Source: Aphelenchoides besseyi (lineage: Eukaryota > Nematoda > Chromadorea > Rhabditida > Aphelenchoididae). Taken from it: a DNA stretch of 64,000 nt. Location of the stretch: positions 4,836,001-4,900,000 of the forward strand of contig JAMPIQ010000002.1 of assembly GCA_024699855.1 (NCBI GenBank), written 5' to 3'. Under the pieces are notes generated by a model. It worked only from the letters and a program-made list of their open reading frames with translations. It was not told the origin of the DNA and searched no databases. The position numbers were made by a program, and so were the translations under genes. Positions 31,729 through 44,962 of this stretch are shown here, one piece after another (the first letter of the stretch is position 1; every line of letters begins with the position of its first letter).

Positions 31729-34700
31729 GATGTCCGAATTTACTTCTCTATCGCGGATGGAAATTCGGAACGATGAGGTCGATGACTCCGTCGCTCAATG
31801 TGAGTTTTCTTCGATGATTGTGCTCATTTTGTTTAGATTTGGAGAGGAAAAGCGCAGTCGGACCTTCGACTTCAACAGCGACAGCAACAGCAACAGAGAA
31901 TGAGCCTACCGACACTAACTTCTCGAGGTTCATCAACAACGACATCACATACGACGAGTACATCGAACTGAGTGGTGATTACATGGACGAGACGGAGATT
32001 GTGAACGAAAGTATTCGAGAAGAAGCTTCTGCAGAACAAACAGTCAAAGACGTGGGACCACCAGCAGCAAAGAAAAACAAAAAGGTTTTCAGATAGTCAA
32101 GATGATTTTCATTTTTCTTATTTTCAGGCCAAAAACTCGAACAAAGCGCTTTTTTCCGATCCGAATGTTCCAGTGGAGCTTCAGACTCAATTACGAGTTG
32201 ATGCTTCGTCCGGTGAATTTATATCCAATTCAGTAGAGAATGTAAGTTGACCCTCTTGTATTGCCACTAGTTTTGTTCAGTTTTCACAACCCGAAGCCTC
32301 AACTTCTCGACCGGCAGTTAAAGGAATTCGAGCACCTCGACGTACCAACAAGTAGGCCCAATCGAATTCGTATATTAATGTGCTTGTTTCAGAACTATCG
32401 ACAATTTGATGGGACAAGCAAATGTGGCATATGCGAACAATCGAACTGAAGAAGCACTTAGTTTTTTGCGTGAAGCCGTTCGACAGGATCCACGACTTCC
32501 CGACGCCTATCAACAAATGTCCGACATCTATCTCGATGGAAACCAATTCGGTCGGGCATTTGAATATCGACTTCTGGCAGCTCATTTGGACTCTCGAACA
32601 TCGGCGGCTGATTGGTCGGAAATCGGGGAGATGGCCGTCAAATTGGAGAGAATTGAAGAAGCAGCAGCTTGTTACGGAAACTGTCAGTTTATTCATTGGC
32701 TCATTGGAATATTGCCATTTAGCTGTTCGTTGCGATCCGGGAAATTGGTATTACTACGAAAAGCGAATCGAGTTGTTGGACGCTCTTGGCTTGACAAAAT
32801 TTGCGATGAGAATTCGACTTCAAGCCGCACAAGCGATCAACTGTCAAAAATCTGGAGTCGACTTTGAATGGTTGCAAAGTTTGATCAAGACTGCTGCCGA
32901 ACATTACATCCAATGTTTGGATGAAGAAAAAGCCATGGAAGCACTCAAAGTCTTCCTGCTTCGATGTCACGAATTCAATCGTTCTGCGGATGTCCAATTG
33001 TTGGCACTACTTGGTAGTTTATCCATTTGCATCGGACACTAACTTCTCTTTCAGGAATGTGGATTAGTCGAGATCGGTACGAAGAGTGTGTCAGTTTGAT
33101 TTTGGCAATGTGTCCCGGGATTCAAGCAGTTCAAGCAGATGGAACACCAGCTATGACTGTAAGATTGCCGATTGAATTATTTTCATAACTCACTATAGAT
33201 TTCCATTTCGAATCTTGGATATCAGGTCACTCCGTTCATGCCAAACACAGTTCACCACTTTGTTGTTGCGGAGACAGTGAACACGTTGGTCTTGGGCAAA
33301 TTGATTGTTTGTTTGTTGAATTTGTACCGATTGCCTCCGTTGTACTCGTTAATTGACGTGCTATTGAAACGTGCAATTCACGATGCCGAAGAAGAAAATA
33401 TATTTTTGGAGATCGGCAGAACATATCACAAAATCGAATGCTACAATTTTGGAATGGCGTACATGCAACGTTTGATGAAGCTGGACCCGTTTATCCACAA
33501 TCCGAATGCTCTTTTCATCTGTGGAACACTCGAACAATCTCGTGGAAATTACGAAGAAGCATTGCAATTGTACACTTCGGTTTTGGAAAAAAGTTCTTCG
33601 TTCGTGACAGCACGAATCAATTTGTCCACAATTTTACAACAAAAAGGCGATACAGAAGCCGCACTACGAGTTCTCATGGACTACGACTTGGACTCGTGTT
33701 CTCAATTGCCGGTATTCCATTGAAAGCAACGCATATTTTGACATCTAATTTCAGGATGAAAGGCTTTTGATGCGACAGGCCGAAGTTCTGCATGAGCAGA
33801 AACATTCGGAATCGTACATTCGATGCATTCGAATGCTTCTTGTTCCGTATTTCTACATCATTTACAAAGAGCAAAACTACACGAAACGATCACGCGCACG
33901 TTCCACTCAATGTTCCACCTTGTATCGTACAATGATCGAAGTACTACGTGGGTCTGCGATTGAAAAGCAAATCAAACGACAAGGAGCTGTGGCTTTTGCC
34001 GAAAATCGACCCACAGATCTGCTAAGTGTCATTGATATTCACGACCACTCTTTGCGTTTGACTGAAACACTGTACGATCAGAAACGATACAAAGAAGCAT
34101 TGGAGATCGTTTGTTTAGCGAATCTGCAACCAAAAATTCAAACATCGTCGTAATTCTAAAAACGCCCAAGTCTCGTAATGATCAAGCGAAGTTTAGATTG
34201 AAGACTTTCGACGATTTGATTCTCTTAACGGCGATAAAAGCCGAGTCCTTTCCGTTGGCATTCGAATATCTTCGCTACCTCTACAGCAGTTTAGCAGTAA
34301 GCTTAAAAGTGTGGTGTTGAACTTCTATGTTCCAGGCCAAACCAAAAATTGTTGAGCCGACTTTGTTGCCCGCCTATAATGAACGTCTCTACAACGCAAT
34401 CAACTACGTTCTCTGTCATTATCAGAATGTAGCATATCATCGTTTTGTTATGCGCGCCGAAGTCCGCACACCGAATATTCCACAACTACAAATCATTTCC
34501 GGAAACAACTCCCTAGTTACCGGATCTTACCGTCACGCAATGAGTAAGTTCTTGGGTCCGCTAGTTTTGTTAATAACAATTTCAGGTGAGTACTTACAAG
34601 TTTGGGGCGAAAACAAAGAAGATCCAATGATAACTTTCCTCATTGCTCTAACTTTTATTCACATGGCTTGCAAGAAAGATATCAGTGGGAAACATATGTT

Positions 34701-35061
34701 GACAATGCGTGTAGGTTCTCTTTTTGACGACATTGCATCTTCTCTATAGGGCTTGGCTTTTATGAATCGATACCGAAATTTGCGAGATGGTCCTCTTCAA
34801 GAGATCTTCTATAACATTGGCCGTATGTTCCATCAACTTGGACTGTTGGCTGCCGCTATTCAATTCTATCAACGAGCACTCGACGAAGACACTTTGCCGT
34901 TGATTGTTTCTTTCGATCAATCGACCGGACAACAAACTTTCGAGGGTGCTGATCGTTACGATGTTCGTCCCTGTGCTGCTCATAATCTGGCCTTAATTTA
35001 CGAGAATAGCGGGAACTACGCATTGGCACGATCCGTTGTTGAACGTTGGTGTGTAATTTGA
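31729..35061 (+). CDS. TFIIIC subunit GTF3C3 (TFIIIC102/Tfc4-like TPR protein)
   Basis: TPR subunit of the RNA polymerase III initiation factor TFIIIC, which bridges to TFIIIB at tRNA genes. Begins MSEFTSLSRMEIRNDEVDD, with an acidic N-terminus (DDSV, SGDYMDETEIVNES) and a short basic stretch (AAKKNKK). The TPR array starts LMGQANVAYANNRTEEALSF, EAVRQDPRLPDAYQQMSDIY and EYRLLAAHLDSRTSAADWSE, which matches the GTF3C3 pattern closely. Later repeats include YEEALQLYTSVLEKSS and FVTARINLSTILQQKGDTE. The C-terminus has LGLLAAAIQFYQRALDED and ends HNLALIYENSGNYALARSVV with ERWCVI, as in animal GTF3C3. About nine short introns. The stop is 80 bp from the convergent gene. Confidence 0.9.
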
Positions 35062-35141
35062 AATAAATGCAAATTGTTTATATCACAAAAGAAACAAGCA
35101 TGATTGAGTCTTAGAGAATTTGTAAAATTAAGGGAATGAAG

Positions 35142-37437
35142 TTACGGTGATCCTGATTTGATTTCAGTATTGGGAATCGGCACGTTTTTAGCTTGTTGAG
35201 CTGCAATAAAAGACTTCAAATGAGCGATATTTAGTCGCGCAATTTCCATGTACTGATCCAAAACGGCGCTGATTTCTTTGCGTTCTGCTTCAGTTAAATC
35301 GTCGTTATGTTTTGGCACGTTCATCGTCCCGACTGCTGTGTCATCCAAATTCAATGTCTGATCTGAAGATGCTGTGGTGTTGATGTTACAAGTGAGGAAT
35401 GTGTCATCGAAACTTCCTTCTTCCAGAGCATCAACGGCGGTAAAATTGATGTCGTCAATCATTTGGAACGAACCAAAACTATTCGGAGATCCGTTCTTCG
35501 AACTAACTTGTCGAATCTAAAAACCGAGTGAATTGCAGTCCAATTGTTCACACAACTTACACGACTAAGCAGCGATTGAGCGGCGTCTTTGTATTGACTC
35601 TTATCACTGATACTCAAAACATTCATCTCGGCAGTTGTATAGTCGGTTTGCCTGGCCGCATTCTGTGCCAACAAGTAGTACATGTGATCGCAAAGATCCA
35701 TTTCGGTAGTACGATCAAGAGGTTGCAACGGTGGAAACAATGCGGAATGTTGGGTTACACTAGCCGAATGATTGGTTATTACCGTTCCGGTGTAACGTAA
35801 GAACAAGTCGACGATTAATTGACGAGTGTCCTGATTTATGTCCTGATCCAACTGCGGATTCAACTCCTGATTCAAATTCTGCTTCTTGATTTTGCTCCAC
35901 AAATACGCAGCACTTTTTGCCAAATTGTTCTTGTCGCTTTCGTACGTGATGTTAAGTCGTGCTTCTTCCAAAGTGCTCACGAACGTGATTTGATCGCTGT
36001 TCTTGTCTCTTCAATCATTTCGATTAGATCCCATGTGATAAGAGCGTTCTTACCGACGATAATCACCAAAATCGAGAAGCACATTGACAATCGACCAAAT
36101 TTTGACGAACTTATTGTTCACTCCGGTTTGAAAGTGTGGCGGATAGGAGAAAAGTCGATCGCCGATTTTGAAGTGTAAGAACTGCATTTCCTGATAGGCA
36201 CTCATACGATAGATGATCAGCTGAAATCGTTCGTTCAAACTAAAACGAGTTGTGTCTAACCTTGAGATCAAATAACGAAAAATCTTGCACGTTGTACATC
36301 AGCGAAATAGATCGGGGATAGGCTTTGAAGCGAGTAACCAACTTGTCCAAGAAGTCATCTGCAAATCAAGAAGCAGATAATGAAAATACGATTCTTTGTA
36401 CCGTCATCGAATTTCACTTGAGCTCGAATCCACAGAAAACGTTTGAGGAAAACGGATTGTCGACGTACTTGCCAAATTTGCGCGAGCAACTTTTTGACAT
36501 CAATCTTCGGAATTTCCAATCCTCGAACACGTTCCAACGCATCCGCTTGAACGAACGGTAAGACGGCACTTTCGTGTGTGTCGCCAGTTAACAAGTTTCG
36601 AATCAAACGGTTTGGCAGCTAAACAATAATCAAAAAGATATTCGATCCCCCTTTACTTTTTCATTTAACAACGCTTCTTGAAGTCGTGTCTGACCACCAA
36701 TCGACGACAAAGATGACGCCAGAACGATGTTCAATTCTAAAACGTTGAACGCTTCGGCCGCCGTGGAAATATCATGACTTGTGGAGCCGCGACAGAGGTA
36801 ATCCAAAGCCAAAGCATAAGCACAAAGCGCAGTGATGAATTGAGTTTGATCGATGATATCGTGCATCTGAAACCGTAAAAGAAAAGAGATTAAGTGAGCT
36901 TACTGGTTTGACTGGAGTCAAAAGATAATCACCCAAACGGTAATAAAGACATGACTTCGCGTATCGTTGAAACTCCACAAGGCTCGGACTTGTTCGTAGA
37001 CTTGCCGACTGACTGATCACCAAATCGAACCTAAAAAACTCGATTTCAACTGTTGATGGTCCATTTCATGCGTTTACTTATGGAAAAGATCTTGAAAACG
37101 TTTTGTCGATGTGTGATGATGAACACCCTCCAGTTGATGGATGAGAGCTGCGTTTATGAGAACAACTTGTGCTCGATACGAATCCTCAGTTAATGGGATG
37201 CCGGCATTTTCCTAAAATGAGAATTCGGGTTGTTTAAGCCAACAGTTATTCTACAGAGAATGCGTGTAGTCCCTTGTTAACACTCAGAAACTCGTTCAAC
37301 GAATCATCGAGCAAATCGCCTTTTGCGATTTGCTCCCATTTTTCGGTTTGGGTTTTCCATTTGGAGTCGGCCTGAAGATTTTGGTTAAATGAAAGCGTGT
37401 ACAAATCAAGGACTCTCACCCATTGTTCTGTTGACAT
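35142..37437 (-). CDS. Helical protein of about 650 residues, unrecognised
   Basis: Start at 37435-37437 (MSTEQWVRVLDLYTLSFNQN). Exons join in frame to the stop at 35142. Segments include AQVVLINAALIHQLEGVHHH, YAKSCLYYRLGDYLLTPV, FITALCAYALALDYLCRG, VKKLLAQIWQVRRQSVFLKR and, across a 44 bp intron near 35980-36023, a junction DYRRDKNSDQ. The pattern is mostly amphipathic helices like a TPR or alpha-solenoid scaffold. The C-terminal 130 residues are acidic and disordered (MIDDINFTAVDALEEGSFDD) with a final helix (ISAVLDQYMEIARLNIAHLK). No signal peptide. I do not recognise the family; a nuclear complex subunit is only a guess. Confidence 0.75.
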
Positions 37438-37594
37438 TTTCTAGACGACTAAAACTAAAAAGCTAACAGAAATGGCGCGCTGAAGCAGCAGTAGACTTGA
37501 GCGAGCAATCGAAATGTTTTGCTATTGATTGACATTGTTTTTGATTGATCTCTTGGTTCTAAACGAGAAAATGATCCTCATAACAACGAAACGT

Positions 37595-40500
37595 TTATTT
37601 TCCATTATTGTTAACAAAAAAACGATGATAGAAGGTGTTCGTGTACATGAGGATCAATGGAATGTAGAACATTGCATGAATATAACCTAAAACTTTTCTT
37701 AGTACTTGAATTGGTCGAATTCTCACCAAAGACAATCACTAGTATAACGGTTTTAAAACACGTTTGAACGATATAAGAGTTCACTGTTCCAAGTGTTATC
37801 ATTCTGTCAGAAAAAGGATAATGACAAACTTGAGATTGTAACTAACCCCAATAGGACGGCTGTAGATGCCTGAGTAATAGGCCAACACACCGATTTTAAT
37901 GCGCTTCTCAACTGTTCGTGTGGTAGAAGATCAGATGCAGTCGAACAAAAAGCATACGATACGTGGGCAGCAAAATCAACACTAAATCCAACCGACATTG
38001 CAATTGAAATCATTGACGTTGCATCCAATTTGACTTTTAATAAGCTCATGAATCCTAGCACTCCAAAGCTCACTGATACAATACTCAAACCAATGATTAG
38101 CGAACAAAAAGGCGGTGAAATGAACAGAAGAGCAATAACGACCATCACAACTATAAAACAATCATGTTCTGCACAGCTCTTCGAACTACTTACCAACAGA
38201 AACAAAAATGTCCTGCATAGTTTGTGGCCACATAATTGCAAATTGATCGGCCAAGTTCCATAATGAAGAGTACGAGATCATTTTAAATTGGCTTTTTTTG
38301 CACAATTCTCGGATTTCTGTTGCGCACTTCAGCAGATGAGCGTCCGTTTGGAAGTTCACTAATCCAATAGATAAACGAAAATACTCGAGAGAACCGTTCT
38401 CATTCTCCACTATATCATAAGCGTATTTTGAATAGCTCATCAAGAAAGGCGAAAGATTCGTACGAAATGTCTAAACTAGAAAAATAACAAATTCTGAATA
38501 CCAATCGTTAAACCTCATAATCCAAATCGCTTTCTTTCGCTATTTCTCCAAAGCCCAGTTCTTGAATGTAACGTTCGTATTTGAAGTACCAAAAGTCTGT
38601 TTGATTGCGACCTTTACAACATGAGTTACTCTCCAGAATCGACAAGTCACTTAGGAACTCGTTACGTTCGTGTTCATTGGCCATATTGGGCGGTCTAAGC
38701 ACTGCAACATCCAATTGAAGTTTCTCTTCCGGAAATATTTCAGATCGCAAATTCAAAAAACGTTTTGTCGACGATCCATCAGTTACAATGTTGCGCAACT
38801 AAACTAACTATAGATCATGTTGATTCATTGTCTTACGTCAAATCCAATTTCCAAGCTACAAATTCCATAGGTTGTGCCAATCACGTAGAACATAAAACTC
38901 AAAAGCGTCAGAATCTGAACTTCGGAGCGGCAGAGAAAATGAGCAAATTTGTCGGCAAAAAAACGCTGATACCAAATTTCCGTTCGTTTTCCAATTGGTG
39001 CTGGTCGACTGCCCATTTGAAAGTGTTTTTCGATAGAATCTTCTTAAAATCCAAAGTTTAGTTGGATTTGTTTCCCGAACTGACCACAACATTTGATTGT
39101 CGAGATTGTTTTTGTGCCAAAAACCGAATGACAATTCGCATTCTCCCATTTGCCTTGAAAGGCCAAACACGCACAAAAGAATGTGATCGTGTACAAGTAG
39201 ATGAACACAATGCTCAACGATGCATACAAGCAAAAATAGTAAACTGCCGGTAGAGAGGCTATCGATCCAATCAAAAATGCAAGCGCATCAGTTAGTGAAG
39301 TGATTGCAATTGATGTGCCGGCATGTTGCATCGTCGAGACGAGTCGTACCTCCATTGACTGACGACGATCTGTGTTCCTCCATTCAGCAATCAGTAGAAA
39401 ACAGTCGTCGACACCAATGGTTAAACACAAAAATGGCATCACACGAACGATATCTGGAAACTCAATTCCAATACAAAGAAGAGCGCCGATTCCTGATATA
39501 ATTGCCATCAAAGTTGAGAATACTCCAGCAATTCCAAGCAACGGTTTCGACTGAACCCAATCGATTACGAACGACCCATCATTTGTTCTCATAAGTATAA
39601 ACGTCCAGATGACCGACAAAATTATAAGAATTGCAAATGTGATTCCAAAGCTGAATTGAAACTTAACTAAAAGTAATAGCACAATTACCGTGGAGCCATT
39701 TGTTCGGCATTCTTTTCAAGCTCATCGTCGAATGATTCAGAGTGGAAGTCGACAACATCAAGCAGCTCGTGATTTATTTGTTGCAATTGTTTTGATAACT
39801 GGTGTTGAAAGTCACTACAAGAGCTACATAAAACGATATAACTGTTCAGTAACTTACCTGCTAAACTGTCTCAATTCCAATGTTCCTTGTTTCAACTGGT
39901 AAACCAAAAGCCATGCCTTTGCTTCTAACACATAGCCATTTGAGTTCAAGTCAACTCCGCCCAAAACTGCATTCAAGTCCAACGGTTCGGTAAGAAAATT
40001 GGCGGAATAAAGCGGATAAGTGATGTTTGGTTCCGTCTAAATCAAGCGAACAATAAAACCCTCACTAGCATCATTAACTTCTTGTAAGAACATTTGAGCC
40101 AATAGACGAATGTGAGAATTTTGAAAACATTGATTTTGGAAGTGGAAACAGACATCCGCGTAGTGCGTTGAATTTGCAATTGTATCGAGCAACGAGATCA
40201 TTTGTTCACAGTGAGCAGGACGAAGAACATTACCTCCATCCTTGGCCGAAACTATCAAGTAAACTCCACGTCGAAAAAGCACATCTTTTCCTGAAATTGT
40301 GAATAGTAAATTTATACAAAAAAACACTCCACCTGGATAGAAGCGTTCATCATCTACTGCCCAAACGCTTCGAAACGCTTGTTCTTCGATCTTCCACTCG
40401 GCATCTGGAGAATACAAATACTGTACTCCGCGTATAATATGATAATTTCTCTGAATTCCAAATCCAAAACCACAGGTCAATAAGAGTGGAATGATAACAA

Positions 40501-40624
40501 ATGGCAGTGGACATCTAAATTGCAGAAAGAACCATAAACGTACTTAACATATCACTAACTTGGCAACAATCGAGGCCAATTTTGCCGTCAGATTTCTCAC
40601 AAGACCCTCTAGCGGTGCACCCAT
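37595..40624 (-). CDS. Patched-related (PTR) family membrane protein with sterol-sensing domain
   Basis: RND-type permease; nematode PTR proteins act in cuticle, moulting and lipid or hedgehog-related traffic. After a short cytosolic start (MGAPLEGLVRNLTAK) comes TM1 (PLPFVIIPLLLTCGFGFGI) and a large extracellular loop (AFRSVWAVDDERFYPGG). The sterol-sensing domain contains LLGIAGVFSTLMAIISGIG, MPFLCLTIGVDDCFLLIAEW (the conserved GVDD of TM4) and STMQHAGTSIAITSLTDALA. A second half follows the same pattern (SIAMSVGFSVDFAAHVSYAF, ALKSVCWPITQASTAVLLG). The last exon ends FYHRFFVNNNGK at 37595. The Gly-Tyr junction before it uses a 43 bp intron. Complete. Confidence 0.93.
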
Positions 40625-41281
40625 GATCGACAAACTTTAACTCTTTCATCGTTGTTTGACTTAATTTGTATGTTCTGTTCAGCCTACTGACCTCTTCTTT
40701 CGACTAATTACTCTCATTTCCACATCAAGAGAACGCAATCGACTTCATTCTCAATTTTCACAAGGTCAACAGACGACAGTTCGTAAAAGAACGTGGAGAA
40801 CGGGAGTGCAAGCACCTTTCCTTAAATCCACTGAGATCTTAGCATAGACAATCATTTATTTCAATCATAGGCATGTGAATACAAATAGAACTGTCGCTGT
40901 ATTCTTCGTTGGCCAGAAAGGCTGATGTTTCGTGTTCAATTGGAGTTTACGTAAGAAACACTGATAGAAAGTCGGGTTGAATATTGAGAGTGACGGCGAA
41001 TTGACATCCAAACCAAGTAGGCCAGTGAATCCACACCACTGAAACAACGAACATTCGCAGCGATCGAGTCCCAACAACCACGAAAGAACCGGCAAACTGA
41101 ATTGGGTTTGCTATTGGCCACTCTTTGAATTCAGCAGTCGAATACCACAAGTATTGTTGGGCTATTTGAACGACAAGCTCTTTTCAGGTTTATAGCCTTC
41201 CAAATGATTTTGGCTTTTTATTTACATTTAAACGAGATTCTGCAATTCAATAAAAACAACCGATCATTTGCAATCAAAAGA
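40625..41281. other. Intergenic, PTR upstream and metalloproteinase 3' region
   Basis: No gene is supported. Overlapping minus-strand frames at 40865-41150 lack motifs and splice partners. Confidence 0.45.
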
Positions 41282-44200
41282 TTAACAGCCGAGAAAGTCT
41301 TGGATTCTTCGCCCTGATCCAACCGCCATTTTCCGATTTGAGTCGTATTGCATGACATCGGATTGAGTGAACACGTTGACGACTCCTCCTCTGTCCACCA
41401 TTCCACCTCTTATGCCACGTGGTAAACCGGAGAAGTAACGCGAAACTTTGTCGACTTTTGTTGCCTGATTCCAATATCTGTAAGTGATTGATTAGTTGCA
41501 TTTCAACAATGATAACTACTCACTCATCGTAAATTGCAAAATCGTCTTGTCGCTAAACCCCCACTAATCTTGTATTTGTTTGTAACTAATTTCTTACCGA
41601 AAACAAAATATGAGATCCATCTGCCCAGGTCATTGCGCCAGTCGGATTGAATCCGATATCACTTGCAATTCTTTTTGGATAACTAAAAAAGATGAAGCTC
41701 ATATGCGTTTTGAATGTCCTACTTGGGATCAAGAGAGAAACGACCCGAAACAAAGTCAAAAACGTAGACTTTGAATGCGGAGAACAGAACCATCACTTGA
41801 CTTCTCGTATTGTAGTAGGCTGCTTCAACGTAGATTGGGCCATTTGGAAATAATAAACGCAGTGAATGAGTGCGCGATACAGAAGTTCCATGCAACTCAT
41901 AGACTTTCGATCCTTGAAACAAATAGGTTGCACCACCAGGTCCTTCAATTCGAGTTCTTAGTCAATTTCTATTACAAGTCGATTACCTTCAGCAAGAGCA
42001 TCAACACTTGATGGACAACTCGAGCCTCCAACAGTTGTGTCGCGATCACTGCCCGAACTTCGACTTCCGAATCCAGCCGATGAACTTCCTGAACTCGATC
42101 TGCCTCCACCAAAACCTGAGCTACCACCAAATCCTGAGCTTCCGCTAAAGCCCGAGTTTCGATCCCAATCAGAATCTAAATTTTTTTCAGTTATCCTCCA
42201 GCAATCTTTTAACAAAGTACCTGTTTTGGGTGTTCGATTGCGTTCACGATCGGAAGAAGTCGATCCCGAATCACCACGACCCATCCATTTGCTCCTGAAA
42301 TTAGTTAGTACAAAACTACGATCATTAGAAACACAAACCACAAACTTCCGAACAGACCGCCGCCACCACCACTTGAGCGCGATGACTGGGTTGTAGTGCG
42401 GAATGAGTCATCGTCGCCACGGCCGAAGGACGATCCTCCTGATGAACTGCTAGGCGAGAATCCGCCACGTCGAGGTCCTGAAATTAAAAAAATTAGAAGA
42501 AAATTGAATGAAACTTGTTACCGTAAATCTCTTGAATTGCGCGAATATCCACAGAATGAAGTTTGGGCATCTAAACTCATGGACTTAAAATTTGAATTCA
42601 AATTTTACTCACTATGTAATTTCCATTGTCATCGACTGTGTTTTGATAGAAAGGTGCCATAATCGAGTCGTCGGTTCTTGCGTGTTCAAGACCCAAAACA
42701 TGACCGCTCTCGTGAATAGCTACGGGAAGAAGATCTGTGTAGCGGTACGATCCAATCTTCTCGGTATCTATACTCAGGGTGTTAGTTATACCATAATAAT
42801 CTACATTATCCCCCTTACCCTACGAACCTGAAACCCACATCATTCGTTGCTTTAGGAGCTACTTCGAAAATCTTTGGATAAGTTAAAACTTAATCAACTC
42901 GTCTTGTTGAGCTGATTCTATTTTGTACACAAATTAATCAGAGAATATTATTCCTGGAGCAGAATCAGCAAATTAAAGGTACCGGCTTCTAAGCCCACGT
43001 TCTTGGCGCGTTTACGTGAAACCATTTTTACTCGATTGTGTTACAACAACGTAGCGCAAACGTTTTGAACTTATCTGACAACCTTCTGACACGTTTTTTA
43101 ATTTCGTAATTTTCATTCACTGATCTTCAGCTCTAAAAGAAAAACGACACCATTTTTGAAACATTTGATCACTCGTCAAAACTGTTGAAAAAGTGATCCG
43201 CGCAATTCACTAATACCGACTCCATGGACTCACAGAATGTCGGTTTTTGGTTGCGCAAAAGACATCTGGTAACAACAAAGCGGAGAAGCCACCAGACATT
43301 AGTGAATTGTAGTGAGACGGAAGCGGAAGAACTTGCCTACTATAAGACACAACGTCGTCAAGAATACCAACATATATAGTCAATGTTTTCAAAGCGGAAA
43401 AGAGCGTAGCAATCGCCGCCGAAAAATGAGGTTTGAGTTCGAATGGTATATGTAAGTTACAAGTTGACCAACAAAAAATTTTGTGTTATAGCCGGAAGTC
43501 GAATTACACCAAAGTTGGTTGCAAACATGGAACAACGAGTGCGCGAAGCATAGGGTTTGTTCCATCACTACGTTAATATTTCAACCACATCAACTAGTAT
43601 GGTTTGCCTCTTGAATTTCGACAGAAACCTGGGCTTTGCATTGAATCCGCCAAGTTTTCAGAGTCCACAAATCCAAAATCCGCAAAATGTGTGTTCTATG
43701 CTTAGTTCGACCTTTAAACTACAAATTTTAGTTTATTCAATTTTCTACGGCGTACAATTTCGAACAGCGAATTGCACCATTAATAGAACAACTTCCGACT
43801 CCTAATTTCAGCTTTTTGCTTCCACCGCCATCAGCATCTATTACTTCTCTTTTAGATTCTTAAATGAATGTTAAAACTTCGGTAGGGAAACCCCTGGTTT
43901 TGTACTCTGAACTTTACAGGAGCCGTTCCACTGCTGAACGAGAATCCAACTCAAACTGACAATACAAAAAACGATTGTGCGGCTTCGCCAAATTGACCCA
44001 ACTTACTTTCTTTTTATCCTTCGGTCTACGACATAAACACACTTCAATAGAAACAAACGAGAACTTACTTCTCACGTTCGAATTCAAGCGAAAGAATTGC
44101 ATAAGGTTTCAAGTTCGTAGAGGGAGATTATAGACTATGTCCATTTTTTGCTTTAAGAGGTAACTTACCCATATACACCCAATTTTCAGCCTCATCAAAG

Positions 44201-44962
44201 TGCAACAAGCCCGTTTGCGGAAGAGTTGCGTGAGCTAGAACACCGCCTTTGCCATCGAACTAATAAAACAAAACTGTTGAGAACGACTTTACGAAAACCA
44301 TACCGGCCACGGATCGCCATGTGATCCGGCTGCAAACTTGATTTTGATGTCTGCAGACTCGTCGTTGGATGATACTTCAGTAAAATCTAACGGTACAGCT
44401 GCCGACCAAGTATCAAAAGCTTTGCGAAGAGCTTGTCGAATTTGATCTTGAGGCAAATCAGTGGAATAGGAAAAGATTGAGTATGTTAAACGACTCTTCT
44501 TCCATTTGAACACATCTTCTAAACATGGATCTCGTTTGTTATACATGCTTTGTTTATGTTACCTCTAGTGCTACTCAAAGCCCGCACATCAAAAACACCA
44601 CATCGTGGCTCAGCCATTTTCTTCTTCGTTCGAATGTCCAACGAACCCGTAGGCTCTAAACCGGCAAACTCCTGGAACTTTCTGAAACCATTATTAATTG
44701 AATATCTGCACATGAAAACTTACTTGACAGCCGATTTGAAAGTGTCACGAATCTCACTAAACGGTCCTCCAGACGATGAACTAAGAAGAGCGGACGGTTG
44801 AACATAACCGAAATCTTGTAGATACTTCTTGGCGTTGTCATCAGAAACCGGTTCCAAATCCGGTTGTTTTCGTTTGAGTTTACTTGACAGCCAACCAATG
44901 GGATCAAAGGCTCCGGCAAATCCGAGAAGCAGAAGAAGCACGACAATGCTGAACGATCGCAT
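41282..44962 (-). CDS. Matrix metalloproteinase (MMP/ZMP family) with Gly/Ser-rich linker and hemopexin domain
   Basis: Secreted zinc endopeptidase that cuts extracellular matrix. Signal peptide [18 protein letters not shown]. The propeptide has a peptidoglycan-binding-like fold ([20 protein letters not shown]) and the cysteine switch PRCGVFD, whose Cys keeps the zymogen inactive. The catalytic domain follows: [33 protein letters not shown], then [11 protein letters not shown] (HExxHxxGxxH) and the Met-turn SIMAPFY. An unusually long linker rich in Gly, Ser, Phe and Arg follows ([20 protein letters not shown]). The hemopexin repeats include [19 protein letters not shown] and [13 protein letters not shown], ending with a Cys (IQDFLGC) at 41282. 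An intron of about 1.4 kb (roughly 42.77-44.17 kb) splits the catalytic domain before the zinc motif. The start is the ATG after a TTTGACAG acceptor. Confidence 0.93.

Noticed and set aside
43224..43380. Plus-strand gene inside the metalloproteinase intron ([18 protein letters not shown]...)
   Set aside because: About 50 codons, no motif and no proven splice join; kept only as a finding to test.
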